Source of the DNA: Perkinsus marinus ATCC 50983
Taxonomy: Eukaryota > Perkinsozoa > Perkinsida > Perkinsidae
Assembly (NCBI RefSeq): GCF_000006405.1
Contig: NW_003213327.1
Span: 121,430-153,471 of the forward strand
Direction of reading: 5' to 3'
DNA length: 32,042 bases
In this document: one piece after another, positions 11,007 to 19,455 of the stretch
Layout: every line of letters begins with the position of its first letter
How positions within the stretch are numbered: position 1 is the stretch's first letter
The notes under the pieces: generated by a model
Database searches by the model: none
Told to the model about the DNA's origin: nothing
What the model saw: the letters and a program-made list of their open reading frames with translations, nothing else
Made by a program: the position numbers and the translations under genes

Positions 11007-11218
11007 AGGCCACGATCAAATAATAATGCTCACATTAGTTTACCATGTGAGGAGCTTCCACACCGTTTTCCCAGCGCCTGGTGCGCATCGATGTAATAGA
11101 CTTTCACGTAAAGGTGGTCGGTTAACTTGACCAAAAGTTCCAGTCTTGTGATGGTGCTGAGGGTCGTGATGTTTGGTGTCAATTTTCAGTTCACTGTGTT
11201 TCTGTTACTTTTAAAGTA

Positions 11219-11794
11219 ATGAGCTCTCCTTCATCGCGGTCGACTTGCTCTATGGGAAAGTTGTTGCCTCTCGTGGCAGCGTTGATTGCCGTTGCTATAA
11301 TGGGGTCTGTGATATCGAGCGATTCCACAACTGTTGCTGATCTAGCTGCTGAAGTTGCGAAGGGGAAGAAGGTCACGGTTGTCGATGTTAGAAGCCCTGG
11401 CGAGCTGGCATTCAGACGTAGGTTGAATATGAGCGCTCCATTTCGTACCGTTCCTTTCGTAACTCATTTGTTACTGTTGTTGCATGTCTTCTTCTTCCAG
11501 CGCCTCTTCCCGCCGCTCTCAATATTCCAGTCGGCCAAGTCGAGTCGATGATGTCCGCAGTCCCCAAGGATGCTCCTGTTCAGGTCTATTGTGCCTCTGG
11601 CAGGAGATCAGGTGAATCATCCCGTCTGCCTTTCTTGGGTGCTAATGTTTTGTACAGGCTCGGCTGCGAAAGTTCTCCGTGAGCACGGCTATGGTCCGGT
11701 GCTGAGCACAGCTAATTGCGACAGTGCTAAGAAGATCCTGGATGAGGTCGAGAAGTTGGCTGAGGCAGAAGGGGTCACGGGGAAGACTCGATAG
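11219..11794 (+). CDS. rhodanese-like domain protein, copy 3, membrane-anchored
   Basis: Exons 11219-11417, 11501-11611 and 11658-11794 give 148 residues. One hydrophobic segment near residues 13-31 (GKLLPLVAALIAVAIMGS) is followed by DLAAEVAKGKKVTVVDVRSP and the active-site loop VYCASGRRSGSAAKVLREHG with Cys at about residue 97. CxxGxRS is the classical rhodanese loop, more so than the CAVGMRA of copies 1 and 2, so this copy may hold the ancestral catalytic half. Introns (83 and 46 nt) are phase 1 at the same positions as in the paralogues. The C-terminus is rich in Lys and Glu. Confidence 0.88.
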
Positions 11795-12420
11795 TGATTT
11801 GTATGAATGGGCGAGTAGAGGTAGGCTTATTGGCACTGCTTTAAAAGAACGTGCTCAGTCACTCACTGACTGACAGTCAGCGTGATGCCGTGTGATAACC
11901 TCAACTGCAAACGATCATTCCGCTCTATAGCGAGTATAATGTTTCTATGGATAATTGGTATTGCGTCTTCGAGTACATCGTGAATGTCTGTTGTTTGTTA
12001 GAGGGTAGTGGGAATCTTGTTTAGAAACCGCCTAGTGTCTAGACCTGGTTACGCTGTTTGAATAGGCCATGGGCTTGCCTTCCGATTCGAATAATTCAAA
12101 AAATGTCTGTAAACTTTCTGGACCCCCTCTGTGCACCTTGCGCTTCCACTACGGAACTGAATAACAAGGACACAACTCTTCTAACAGCTGCGAGCTAGAA
12201 TCCGGCTCGAATGCCGTTGTCAACTTGTCTTTAGACCCACTAATGAGATCCTCTGGCAAGAGCAAAACCACTCAGTGGTTACTACTGAGTTTACTTTCTT
12301 GTGTAATTATTTCTCAATGGAAAGGCCCATCATGGGAGTTGGAACAAGCGAGATCGTAGCGAGCCGGGAATCTGAATCCCAAATTCTGCAGAGCCTCACC
12401 AGACTATATGAAGACTTCAT

Positions 12421-12466
12421 AGGCGCTCTGCCCGACACTTCATAATGAAGTGTCGGGCGAGCGCCT
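12421..12466. repeat. 22-bp palindrome with one-base centre and one bulge
   Basis: The left arm (12421-12443) and right arm (12445-12466) pair completely around A at 12444 except for one extra T at 12429. The inner 14 pairs are uninterrupted. The palindrome 12407-12421 (TATGAAG-a-CTTCATA) abuts it and shares base 12421. Confidence 0.95.
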
Positions 12467-12975
12467 CGAACACCGGACAGGGTCTCTCGATGCACCACGA
12501 GCAGTAACCAGCACTGCTGGCTATGGCGAATTCGAAGTCATGGCCCGAGAAGAGAGGCTCATGGTCCATGAGTCATGGACTTCGGGCTTGCAACCGCGGG
12601 GGGATACCAAGGTTCCGGCAAGGACCTTGAGATGGACGAGGCGGTCTCGTAGAGACCAAGAGACAAGGGCGATTACCGGAGGCAACGAGATGCTTCAAGC
12701 ATCATGCTTGAGAACCTCGCAACACGTAAACTCGCTCGACTGGGTATCATGGGATTTCAAGATGCGGTTTTTCCCTACTGGGTCACTGGATGACCGTCAT
12801 GGGGAGGTTTCGGCAGCCAGACTGAGTGACGGCGTCACCCAATCTTATTTTTCTAATAGGTTTGCCTCATTTTCTGTTAAGTATATCCACAGTAGTAGGT
12901 CACCTACTGTAGGTATTCCTTGAAGTGTCCCAGAGCCGGTATGACGACCAACGGTAGAAGTGATGGGCAAGGGTT

Positions 12976-13378
12976 GTGGAACAAGTGTTGGGAAATAGGT
13001 CTGGGGTCTTTCCGGGACGAACTGATCAGGCGCCTGAGGGCGAGGTTAGAACCTCTAACTTAGAGGGGCTGTTGGGACCAGTGACTACTGAACATGTGTT
13101 TTATTCGGATGATCACGACCTACTGATCAAAGCCACGACAGATCAGTTCGCCTTGCTTTTGCGATCGCGCGGAAGAGACAGAGCACCGGCACCGGGGGAT
13201 CTGAACACCGCTGGTCGAAAAAAGGTAGCTGCGGCAATTATGGCCCTCGCTATGGAGTCGCTGGCCCTGTCGCAGAAGAGCTGGCATCAGAGATGGGAGT
13301 AGTTCTCCAGGCGCAAAGAGTAGCGGCATCATTAGGAATAGGCTGTCTTCTGAACGAGTTCTTCAAAGATGGTTTAAT
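12976..13378 (+). pseudogene. possible decayed coding fragment
   Basis: From about 13084 the frame starting at 12976 reads like ordinary protein (for example TEHVFYSDDHDLLIKATTDQ), and the next frame then continues with AEELASEMGVVLQAQRVAAS up to about 13378. The change of frame near 13250 has no obvious intron, so this may be a broken gene or chance. I do not recognise a family. Several palindromes lie within or beside it. Confidence 0.2.
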
Positions 13379-13383
13379 GGTAA

Positions 13384-13428
13384 GAAGCAATATGACAAGC
13401 CTCGAATTGAGGCTTGTCATATTGCTTC
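13384..13428. repeat. long palindrome, 20-bp perfect arms
   Basis: The arms GAAGCAATATGACAAGCCTC and its exact reverse complement flank GAATT. Read around the central A, the pairing extends to 22 positions with one G:T mismatch. This is the longest uninterrupted stem seen in the window. Confidence 0.97.
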
Positions 13429-13429
13429 A

Positions 13430-13454
13430 CAATGCTACAATTATTGTAGCATTG
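13430..13454. repeat. palindrome, 12-bp arms, one-base centre
   Basis: CAATGCTACAAT and its exact reverse complement flank a single T at 13442. It starts one base after the preceding 45-nt palindrome. Confidence 0.97.
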
Positions 13455-13465
13455 ATTATTGTATT

Positions 13466-13490
13466 GCTCGTATTGTAGTACAATACGAGC
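13466..13490. repeat. palindrome, 12-bp arms, one-base centre
   Basis: GCTCGTATTGTA and its exact reverse complement flank a single G at 13478. It lies eleven bases after the previous palindrome. Confidence 0.97.
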
Positions 13491-13670
13491 TCGCGACTAC
13501 GTGTCAGACATCGTCACTAGTATCAGCGGTCTCTGAGTGACTCCGAGTCAGTCCAACACCAAGTACCAAGTATCTCGGCCTTATGGCGTTACTACACAGT
13601 AAAGGGTACTGAGTATCGAACAACTCCACGCCATGATATCTATGATGTTTCCAAAAAAGGTACAAATCGA

Positions 13671-13697
13671 TTGTATAATACAATTTGTATTATACAA
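13671..13697. repeat. palindrome, 13-bp arms, one-base centre, nested
   Basis: TTGTATAATACAA and its exact reverse complement flank a single T at 13684. The left arm is itself an odd palindrome (TTGTAT-a-ATACAA), so the structure is nested. Confidence 0.97.
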
Positions 13698-13760
13698 CTT
13701 GTATACACGGAAGAACATGATGGTCTACTGAGTAGACTCTGAGTAGGTCTACTGAGTTTT

Positions 13761-13860
13761 NNNNNNNNNNNNNNNNNNNNNNNNNNNNNNNNNNNNNNNN
13801 NNNNNNNNNNNNNNNNNNNNNNNNNNNNNNNNNNNNNNNNNNNNNNNNNNNNNNNNNNNN
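13761..13860. other. assembly gap of 100 N
   Basis: Exactly 100 N, the conventional size for a scaffold gap of unknown length. It sits in the palindrome-rich region, immediately after the repeated sequence GTCTACTGAG (13723 and 13747). Confidence 1.
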
Positions 13861-14751
13861 CACTACTATCTAGGGCTTTGCCCTCTATCATGCACTCAGT
13901 ACATTGCACTTTAATGCTCACTACTAGGTGGTGAGTCATCACTGATGACCAACCCGGTGAGAAATCGTGCGGCTGCATCAGTTCTCCGCATCGCAATGAC
14001 TGGGCATTTACATTGATGTTTGAGGACGAAGTGGAGGATGACAGTCCCTTGAACGGTTTCCAGTTCGAGATCACACTCACGCGCCTGTTTCCGCTATTTG
14101 CTACACAGAGAGCAGGAATGGCGAGCCTCCCGAACCTTATTCTAGTAAATGTCATTCTTTCAGATACGCGCCGCTGAGATCGACCTATCTGATAATCAGG
14201 CTAGCGCCGATGGCAGCTGTGTTGAGCATAACCAAATTCCACAGGGTTTCCATGCTATTGCGGCGGTGGATAATGCTCAGCTGGGAAGTTCCCAGTGGGA
14301 ACCAACAATATACGGGTAGGTTGTAAGTGCTTACAGCGTGGGATGAAACAGCTCCCTTCAGCAGGTCGTTCATGACAATCTAGCGAACAAGAATACTCAG
14401 CAACTGAATAGTGACGACCAGGTAGAACTGTCCTATGGGCACTGCCTACTTCGTACTAGTGCCAGGAGTCTCGACCGTGCTCGATTCGAGACGACTTGGA
14501 CGCTGAAGCACTCCTTCAGTTGCGAAGATCTGTGCGCATACATACAACCCGAAGGGTGTGGTTCGGTACCGACCGATAGCTCACGAATCTTGGCTGGTCG
14601 GGATTCTCTACTTCCATTAACCTTTCTTCGACAACCGCCGAGGCCCCTTTCAGTCGAAACCACTACTATTCACGGCTTTGCCAGGCAAAGTTTTGTGCCT
14701 CTTGTAAGGCTCGTAAGACCATTGTTGGCCCTATTGATGCGAAGATGGTAG

Positions 14752-15024
14752 TTGTACCAGCGGTCCAGCTTCTCTTCGCCGGTAATATCTCATTCGTCCC
14801 GTGAAACGGAGTACTCCTCCTCTTCCTCGTCTTCTTCCTCTTCCTCCTCATCATCCTCCTCTTACATCTCTACCATGGACTACGACTCCTCCGCCGACGC
14901 TTCTGACGCCTCCGTCGTCACCGTGTCTACGACTGCTCCCTCTTCCTCTAACTCCATCCAGTCGGTGTCTACTACTACTAGTAAAGTTTCTGTAATCACT
15001 CTTAGTAGCGACAGCGACAATTGA
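14752..15024 (+). CDS. possible serine-rich low-complexity protein
   Basis: An open frame of about 90 codons holds a run of sixteen serines (about 14818-14865) encoded by a mixture of TCC, TCT, TCG and TCA, then a Ser/Thr/Val-rich tail ending LSSDSDN and TGA. The first ATG in frame follows the serine run, near 14875. Mixed codons could mean the serines are selected at protein level, but a decayed pyrimidine-rich trinucleotide repeat would look similar. No domain is seen. Confidence 0.3.
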   Translation: MYQRSSFSSPVISHSSRETEYSSSSSSSSSSSSSSSSYISTMDYDSSADASDASVVTVSTTAPSSSNSIQSVSTTTSKVSVITLSSDSDN

Positions 15025-15150
15025 TCCGTTTCTCAGTCCTCTACGGGCTAGATGCGTGAATATTCTCGATGTTCCTCTGTGGTAGCGGATTCGCAAAACA
15101 TTTAGGATCAATCATTATGTCGTCTAGGTGAGCGTATAGGCGAGGTAACT

Positions 15151-15180
15151 TATCTATCTATCTATCTATCTATCTATCTT
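15151..15180. repeat. (TATC)n microsatellite
   Basis: Seven full TATC units in a row. Confidence 0.98.
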
Positions 15181-15714
15181 AGAAGAGGGTTGAGTTACGA
15201 GTTAACGTGTAAGAGTAGCGAGATCACGGCAGAAACGTCAGACGAAGTACAAAGCCTTAGGGCAACAAACCTCTTCTATGTAAATCACGTGGGATTTCAT
15301 CCCACCCACATTTTGTCTCATGTGCCTTGCAACTCGTTGTAACGTTGTACTCGTACACGTAACGTTGTAAGTCGTAAGATGTAAGTTAGTCATAAGTTGT
15401 AGCAGTGCATAAATGAGTCGCAAAGGGCAATCGAATCGATACTCGTAAAATCGATAGTGATCCGCAGCGGTAGGAATTCTGTACTAGGAGAGAAGTATTA
15501 TGAGCTGATAATTAACGGAACTCAGGTGTACTCAAGACCATGTGAGGACACCTAACCGTCAGGGCCCCATCGGAGTATTCGATCCCAACTTTAAATTTCA
15601 AAGGCGTAAAGAAGTCATTGAAGAGACTGACGTTTTTAAAGGCGTGACTGTCGAGAAGCCACAAGGCTTCTGAACAAGAGACCTCCGTACCTCGGTTCCT
15701 GGGCCAAGAGTCCT

Positions 15715-15754
15715 GGCCTTTTGAATAAGTCGACAAATACGTGTCGAAAAGGCC
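15715..15754. repeat. two-tier inverted repeat
   Basis: The outer arms GGCCTTTT and AAAAGGCC pair perfectly, and inside them CGACA and TGTCG pair around a six-base loop. The structure could fold as a bulged hairpin. No function is known. Confidence 0.6.
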
Positions 15755-16371
15755 CAAAGTATTGGCTGCCAAAGTACTCGTCTGGACAAAAATCTGGCCG
15801 TAGCGAGTTTCAAAATGTCACCGGACATCTTTTTTCAGTTTTCTGTTCAACTGACACGGAAGAGACCATTTTGACAAGTCGGCACGCGAAAAGCGTCAAA
15901 AAAATCTGTCCAATAGTCTCCTTAGATGAGGCTTTCGCCAACAGTTATTCGAAGAAGACCCTGAAGGGCGCGCGCTTTTTGCATATTGTTATCGGAAGGG
16001 GCTAAATTTTGACAAGTGACGGCGTTTGTAAAATGGACAACAAGATGATGTTTTCCAAAGGAGCGGTTACGCATATTCTCAGCATGCGCGTGTTAAAATC
16101 GCGCCTCAAAATACTGACTTTTACTGGGAAAGTTTATGTGTAACTTCGCGCCTAATCCAATGCTATACATCAACTGAAAGCGGGTCTTCCTTAATGGTAT
16201 CCCTCCGTGTTTCGGACTTCTGTAGAATTACCAACACCTATATGTTCAGTTCACTGTTGAAAATCGGATGTGAAAAACCGAATGTGATCCTGAAGTGCCG
16301 CGAGGGGGTACCACACCCCTTCATGGGGGCTCTTCTTTAACAAGTGTTATATACAGTGTATTAGTACACGT

Positions 16372-17947
16372 ATGTCACCTTTGACGACCATGTCTAATCA
16401 GACCGGGACCGTGATCCGCCCCCCGCACTCGGGGCATTTTCTTTTCACGTCCGAGTCGGTCAACGAAGGGCATCCCGACAAGATCTGTGACCAGGTCTCT
16501 GACGCTGTTTTGGACGCTTGCCTTGCACAGGATCCCGATTCCCGCGTAGCCTGCGAGACTTGCTGTAAAACCGGCATGGTGATGATATTTGGCGAGATCA
16601 CCACACGCGCTAAGGTGAGTACCACTCCATACCACATTTCCATCACATCGTGTCTTGGTCGTCTGAGGGTATCTCCTGTTTTTAGGTGGATTTTGTGCAA
16701 GTCGTCCGTGACGCCTGCAAAGAGATCGGTTACGACGACGACACTAAGGGACTCGATTACAGGACGATGGAGGTCCTCAACAAGTTGGAGGAACAAAGCC
16801 CCGAGATTGGCCAGTCTGTTCACGGATTGGGAACCAAGGCAGGCATCTTCCCCGTACCAATTCATGTGTGATTCGTGTTATCATCAGGCCCCTGAGGAGA
16901 TCGGCGCCGGTGATCAGGGCCACATGTTCGGCTACGCTTCTAATGAGACTCCGGAGCTCATGCCTTTGAGCCATAGTCTAGCCACTAAGCTAGGTCATCA
17001 GCTTACCGTTTGCAGAAAGAACGGTATTGTTAAGTGGCTAAGACCTGATGGGAAGACTCAAGTGACCGTAGAGTATACTAAGGGTGATAGCGGTGAAATG
17101 ATCCCCGTTAGAATCCACACCATTCTAATTTCTACCCAACACGAGTGAGGGCATCAGACTACCTATTCCGCTCCGTATTGCTCATTTCTGGCAGCCCTGA
17201 AGTCAGCCAAGAGCAGATCCATTCTGACTTGATGGAATTTATCATCGAGCCTATCGTGCCTAAGCAGTACCTTGATGAGGAGACTATTTACCATTTGAAC
17301 CCCAGCAAGTTGTTCACTATTGGGGGCCCTCATGGTGATGCTGGTCTGACTGGTCGTAAGATTATCATTGATACCTATGGGGGCTGGGGAGCTCACGGTG
17401 GCGGAGCTTTCTCTGGTAAAGATTCCACAAAGGTGAGGTACGTTTGTGCCTCGTATTTAATCTATCCAACTGTGTCCAGGTCGACAGATCAGCCGCATAT
17501 GCTGCTCGATGGGCCGCCAAGTCTCTCGTCCACGCCGGCTTGTGCCAGCGTTGCTTGGTTCAGGTCAGCTACGCTATTGGACTGGTCCAGCCCTTGAGTC
17601 TTTTTGTCGACTCGTAAGAGCTCTTTCTTCCTCTTAGATGACACTTTTTGCCGTCATCGTGTTCAGATACGGTTCGGTGATGCCTGGGCTCACTGATGGG
17701 GATCTGTGCGATATCGTTCAACGGAACTTCGATTTCCGACCAGGTTGCATCCAGAGGGATTTGAAGCTAAAAGAGCCTCAAGTGAGGTGGCTAGTCGTGG
17801 AGGAGTGTGCTAATGCTATTGTTCTGTTAGTACCAGAAACTGGCTGCTTATGGTCACTTTGGTCGTCACGATTTGATGCCAGCTTGGGAGGTGGTAAAGG
17901 ACCTGGAGGGGGAGGTGGGGGAAGCTAAGAAGAAACTCTCGAAGTAG
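16372..17947 (+). CDS. S-adenosylmethionine synthetase (methionine adenosyltransferase)
   Basis: The enzyme makes S-adenosylmethionine from methionine and ATP in the cytosol, supplying methyl groups. Signatures are GHPDKICDQ (about residues 33-41), [12 protein letters not shown] and the glycine-rich GGGAFSGKD loop; the C-terminus has YGHFGRHD. Seven exons (16372-16614, 16686-16838, 16888-17144, 17195-17432, 17480-17613, 17667-17781, 17831-17947) total 1257 nt, a 418-residue protein of normal family length. All introns are GT...AG except possibly the second: a GC...AG intron at 16839-16887 gives the family-like [14 protein letters not shown], while a GT...AG intron at 16854-16887 would insert five unusual residues (GIFP plus one). 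A second ATG at 16390 could also be the start. The stop is TAG. Confidence 0.95.
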
Positions 17948-18366
17948 TACTCAATACCATTGTCGTTGCTGTCATAGAGTGAGCACTGCTGTAAGCAGTA
18001 TTCTACATGTATTACGGGAGCTCATCATCACTATGGTGTTGTATGAGCCCTCCTGTCTACACCAGTAACATTGATTCCTCCCATTCTCGTAGTTGTCACA
18101 TGGCCATGGGTAGCCGTGTATAGTGGTTACCACCTGAGGAGGTTTATTACGCATTTTTTTCAACGACTTGGCTAAACTGCAACATAATTTTATAGTCAAT
18201 TTCACAGTTGATAACGATGATGGTCCTTTGTTGTGGTTGATGGTCGATAGTCTCTTGAGGTTTTCTAGCATTATTGCTGCTGCTGCTTAATGAACGTTGT
18301 TGTGTTGGTAGTTCCCGCCTGGGATGGTATAGTGGTAGTTATTGCTAGTCGCTCTATTCCTCTGTA
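17948..18366. other. intergenic stretch between SAM synthetase and LYAR-like gene
   Basis: No coding exon is supported. A small hairpin, ACTGCT-gta-AGCAGT, lies near 17987-18001 shortly after the SAM synthetase stop and could serve in 3' end formation, but this is not established. Repetitive GTT-rich sequence is present around 18215-18350. Confidence 0.35.
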
Positions 18367-19370
18367 ATGGTATCGTTTGTTTGTGCCTGTGGTGAGACCA
18401 TCAGAAAGCCCAAGGTGCGGAATCATCTGCAACAGAGGCACTGCGAGTAATATAGGTTTACGTCGTCATCATCGTCATCGTAGTTGAGTTGTGTACGGAC
18501 TCGCTGTTCTGGTAGGTATATGTCTTGCGTTGACTGCAATCAGACTTTCTACGGTGAGGAGTACTCGTCACACAACAAGTGTATATCAGAAGCGGAGAAG
18601 TACATGGGGAAGCTTTATAAGCCTGGCTCGACCAGCACTGAGGGCTCTAAGCAGGATCGATGGCAGAGCAGTGTTATGGAGGTTGGTAACAGCAGTAGGT
18701 GTTGTCATCATCGTTGTTGGTATCTTGGAGTAGTGGTCATGGTAGTAGTAGTCGATGTGTTAGGTACTGGAGAACTATGAAGGGCCTCTGAGGGGGTATG
18801 TTGATACCTTGTTGGGATATGATAACATCCCCAGGAAGGAGAAGGCCTTCAACAACTTCATCAAGAACAGTTTGAAGCTGTAGGCCACTGGGAAGTCTCG
18901 TCGAGCATCCTAATGTTGTGATGGTGGTGTAGGCATAACCCTGTTGAGATGAAGAAGTTGTGGCAACTTGTGCAGAGTGCGGCTCCTGCTACGCCGCCTC
19001 CTTCGTCCAATAACAAGAGGGCGGCTGAAGATGAGCCTTGGGGTGGTTGGGAGGAAGAAATCAACAGGGCGCTCAAGAAGAGGAGGACTGCTGAGAAAAG
19101 GTAGTGAATTTTGAAGGGTTTTGTCCTGGGAGGGAGTTCACGTTTAGCATGCCATGGAAGCAGCTCCGGGATGAGGTCGTTACTCGTTACTTGAAGAAGG
19201 GTGCTGCTGGAAAGGGATGCAGGAGAGAGGACGTGAATGACATCATGCTCTCGAAAGTAGGCGAAAGTGAGTATTTTGAGGCTCATCATGATTGTTGAGT
19301 GCAGATTCCCAAGGCCTATCTTAGTAAATCTAAAAATAAGGTTTCTCTCCCTTCTGAGGAGGAGGAGTAA
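18367..19370 (+). CDS. LYAR-like C2HC zinc-finger nucleolar protein
   Basis: The N-terminus, MVSFVCACGETIRKPKVRNH then HCEYMSCVDCNQTFYGEEYS and HNKCISEAEKY, is the paired LYAR-type zinc finger with its Cys/His spacing. Next comes the conserved segment LRGYVDTLLGYDNIPRKEKA ending NSLKLHNPVEMKKLW, and a C-terminal winged-helix-like part (FTFSMPWKQLRDEVVTRYLK ... LSKIPKAYLSKSKNKVSL). LYAR proteins are nucleolar, bind nucleic acid and support rRNA synthesis and processing. Six exons (18367-18446, 18516-18681, 18764-18879, 18933-19100, 19133-19256, 19305-19370) total 720 nt, 239 residues. The fourth intron is only 32 nt. A KKRR stretch near the middle is a likely nuclear/nucleolar signal. The product is shorter than animal LYAR. 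Confidence 0.88.
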
Positions 19371-19455
19371 GCGGCTGGTGGTTATTCAATTGTTACTGTC
19401 CGATAGTTTCCTAACGTAAGAGGTTTTCGGTGAGTATTGTGTTTATGCGAAGTTA

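Larger units (their letters stand above)
11795..14720. repeat. palindrome-rich region without a convincing gene
   Basis: This stretch has long open frames on both strands but no recognisable domain. Its hallmark is perfect inverted repeats around one central base. Those with 7-base arms are 12266-12280, 12407-12421, 12689-12703, 12894-12908, 13723-13737, 13935-13949, 14281-14295, 14288-14302 and 14676-14690. Those with 8-base arms are 12564-12580 and 12695-12711; longer ones are listed separately. Even-centred or short-spacer ones also occur, for example TCAGGCGCCTGA near 13027, GGTCTC-gta-GAGACC near 12643 and CCTCTA-act-TAGAGG near 13050. The arm sequences are unrelated to one another; only the geometry repeats. 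Density is far lower elsewhere in the window. A 100-N gap lies inside. Confidence 0.8.
15025..16371. other. intergenic stretch upstream of SAM synthetase
   Basis: No gene is convincing here. The stretch holds a TATC microsatellite (15151-15180) and hairpins: GTGGGAT-ttc-ATCCCAC at 15289-15305, GAAGCC-acaa-GGCTTC at 15655-15670, and a two-tier stem at 15715-15754. Between 15800 and 16050 TTTTGACAAGT recurs. Plus-strand frame 15721-16005 and minus-strand frame 15772-15512 are open for about 90 codons without recognisable content. Confidence 0.4.

Noticed and set aside
12450-12923. 157-codon open frame on plus
   Set aside because: Arg-rich, no domain, and it runs straight through five or more palindromes; open by chance.
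12266-14690. CRISPR-like array
   Set aside because: Palindromes differ in sequence and spacing; there are no direct repeats with regular spacers, and the genome is eukaryotic.
14752-15024. Serine run as evidence of a real gene
   Set aside because: Mixed codons are suggestive, but the first ATG lies after the run and no splice context is clear, so it is kept only as a low-confidence feature.
15721-16005. 95-codon plus-strand frame rich in Lys and Ser
   Set aside because: No family resemblance, a strong competing frame on the other strand, and hairpins inside; not called a gene.
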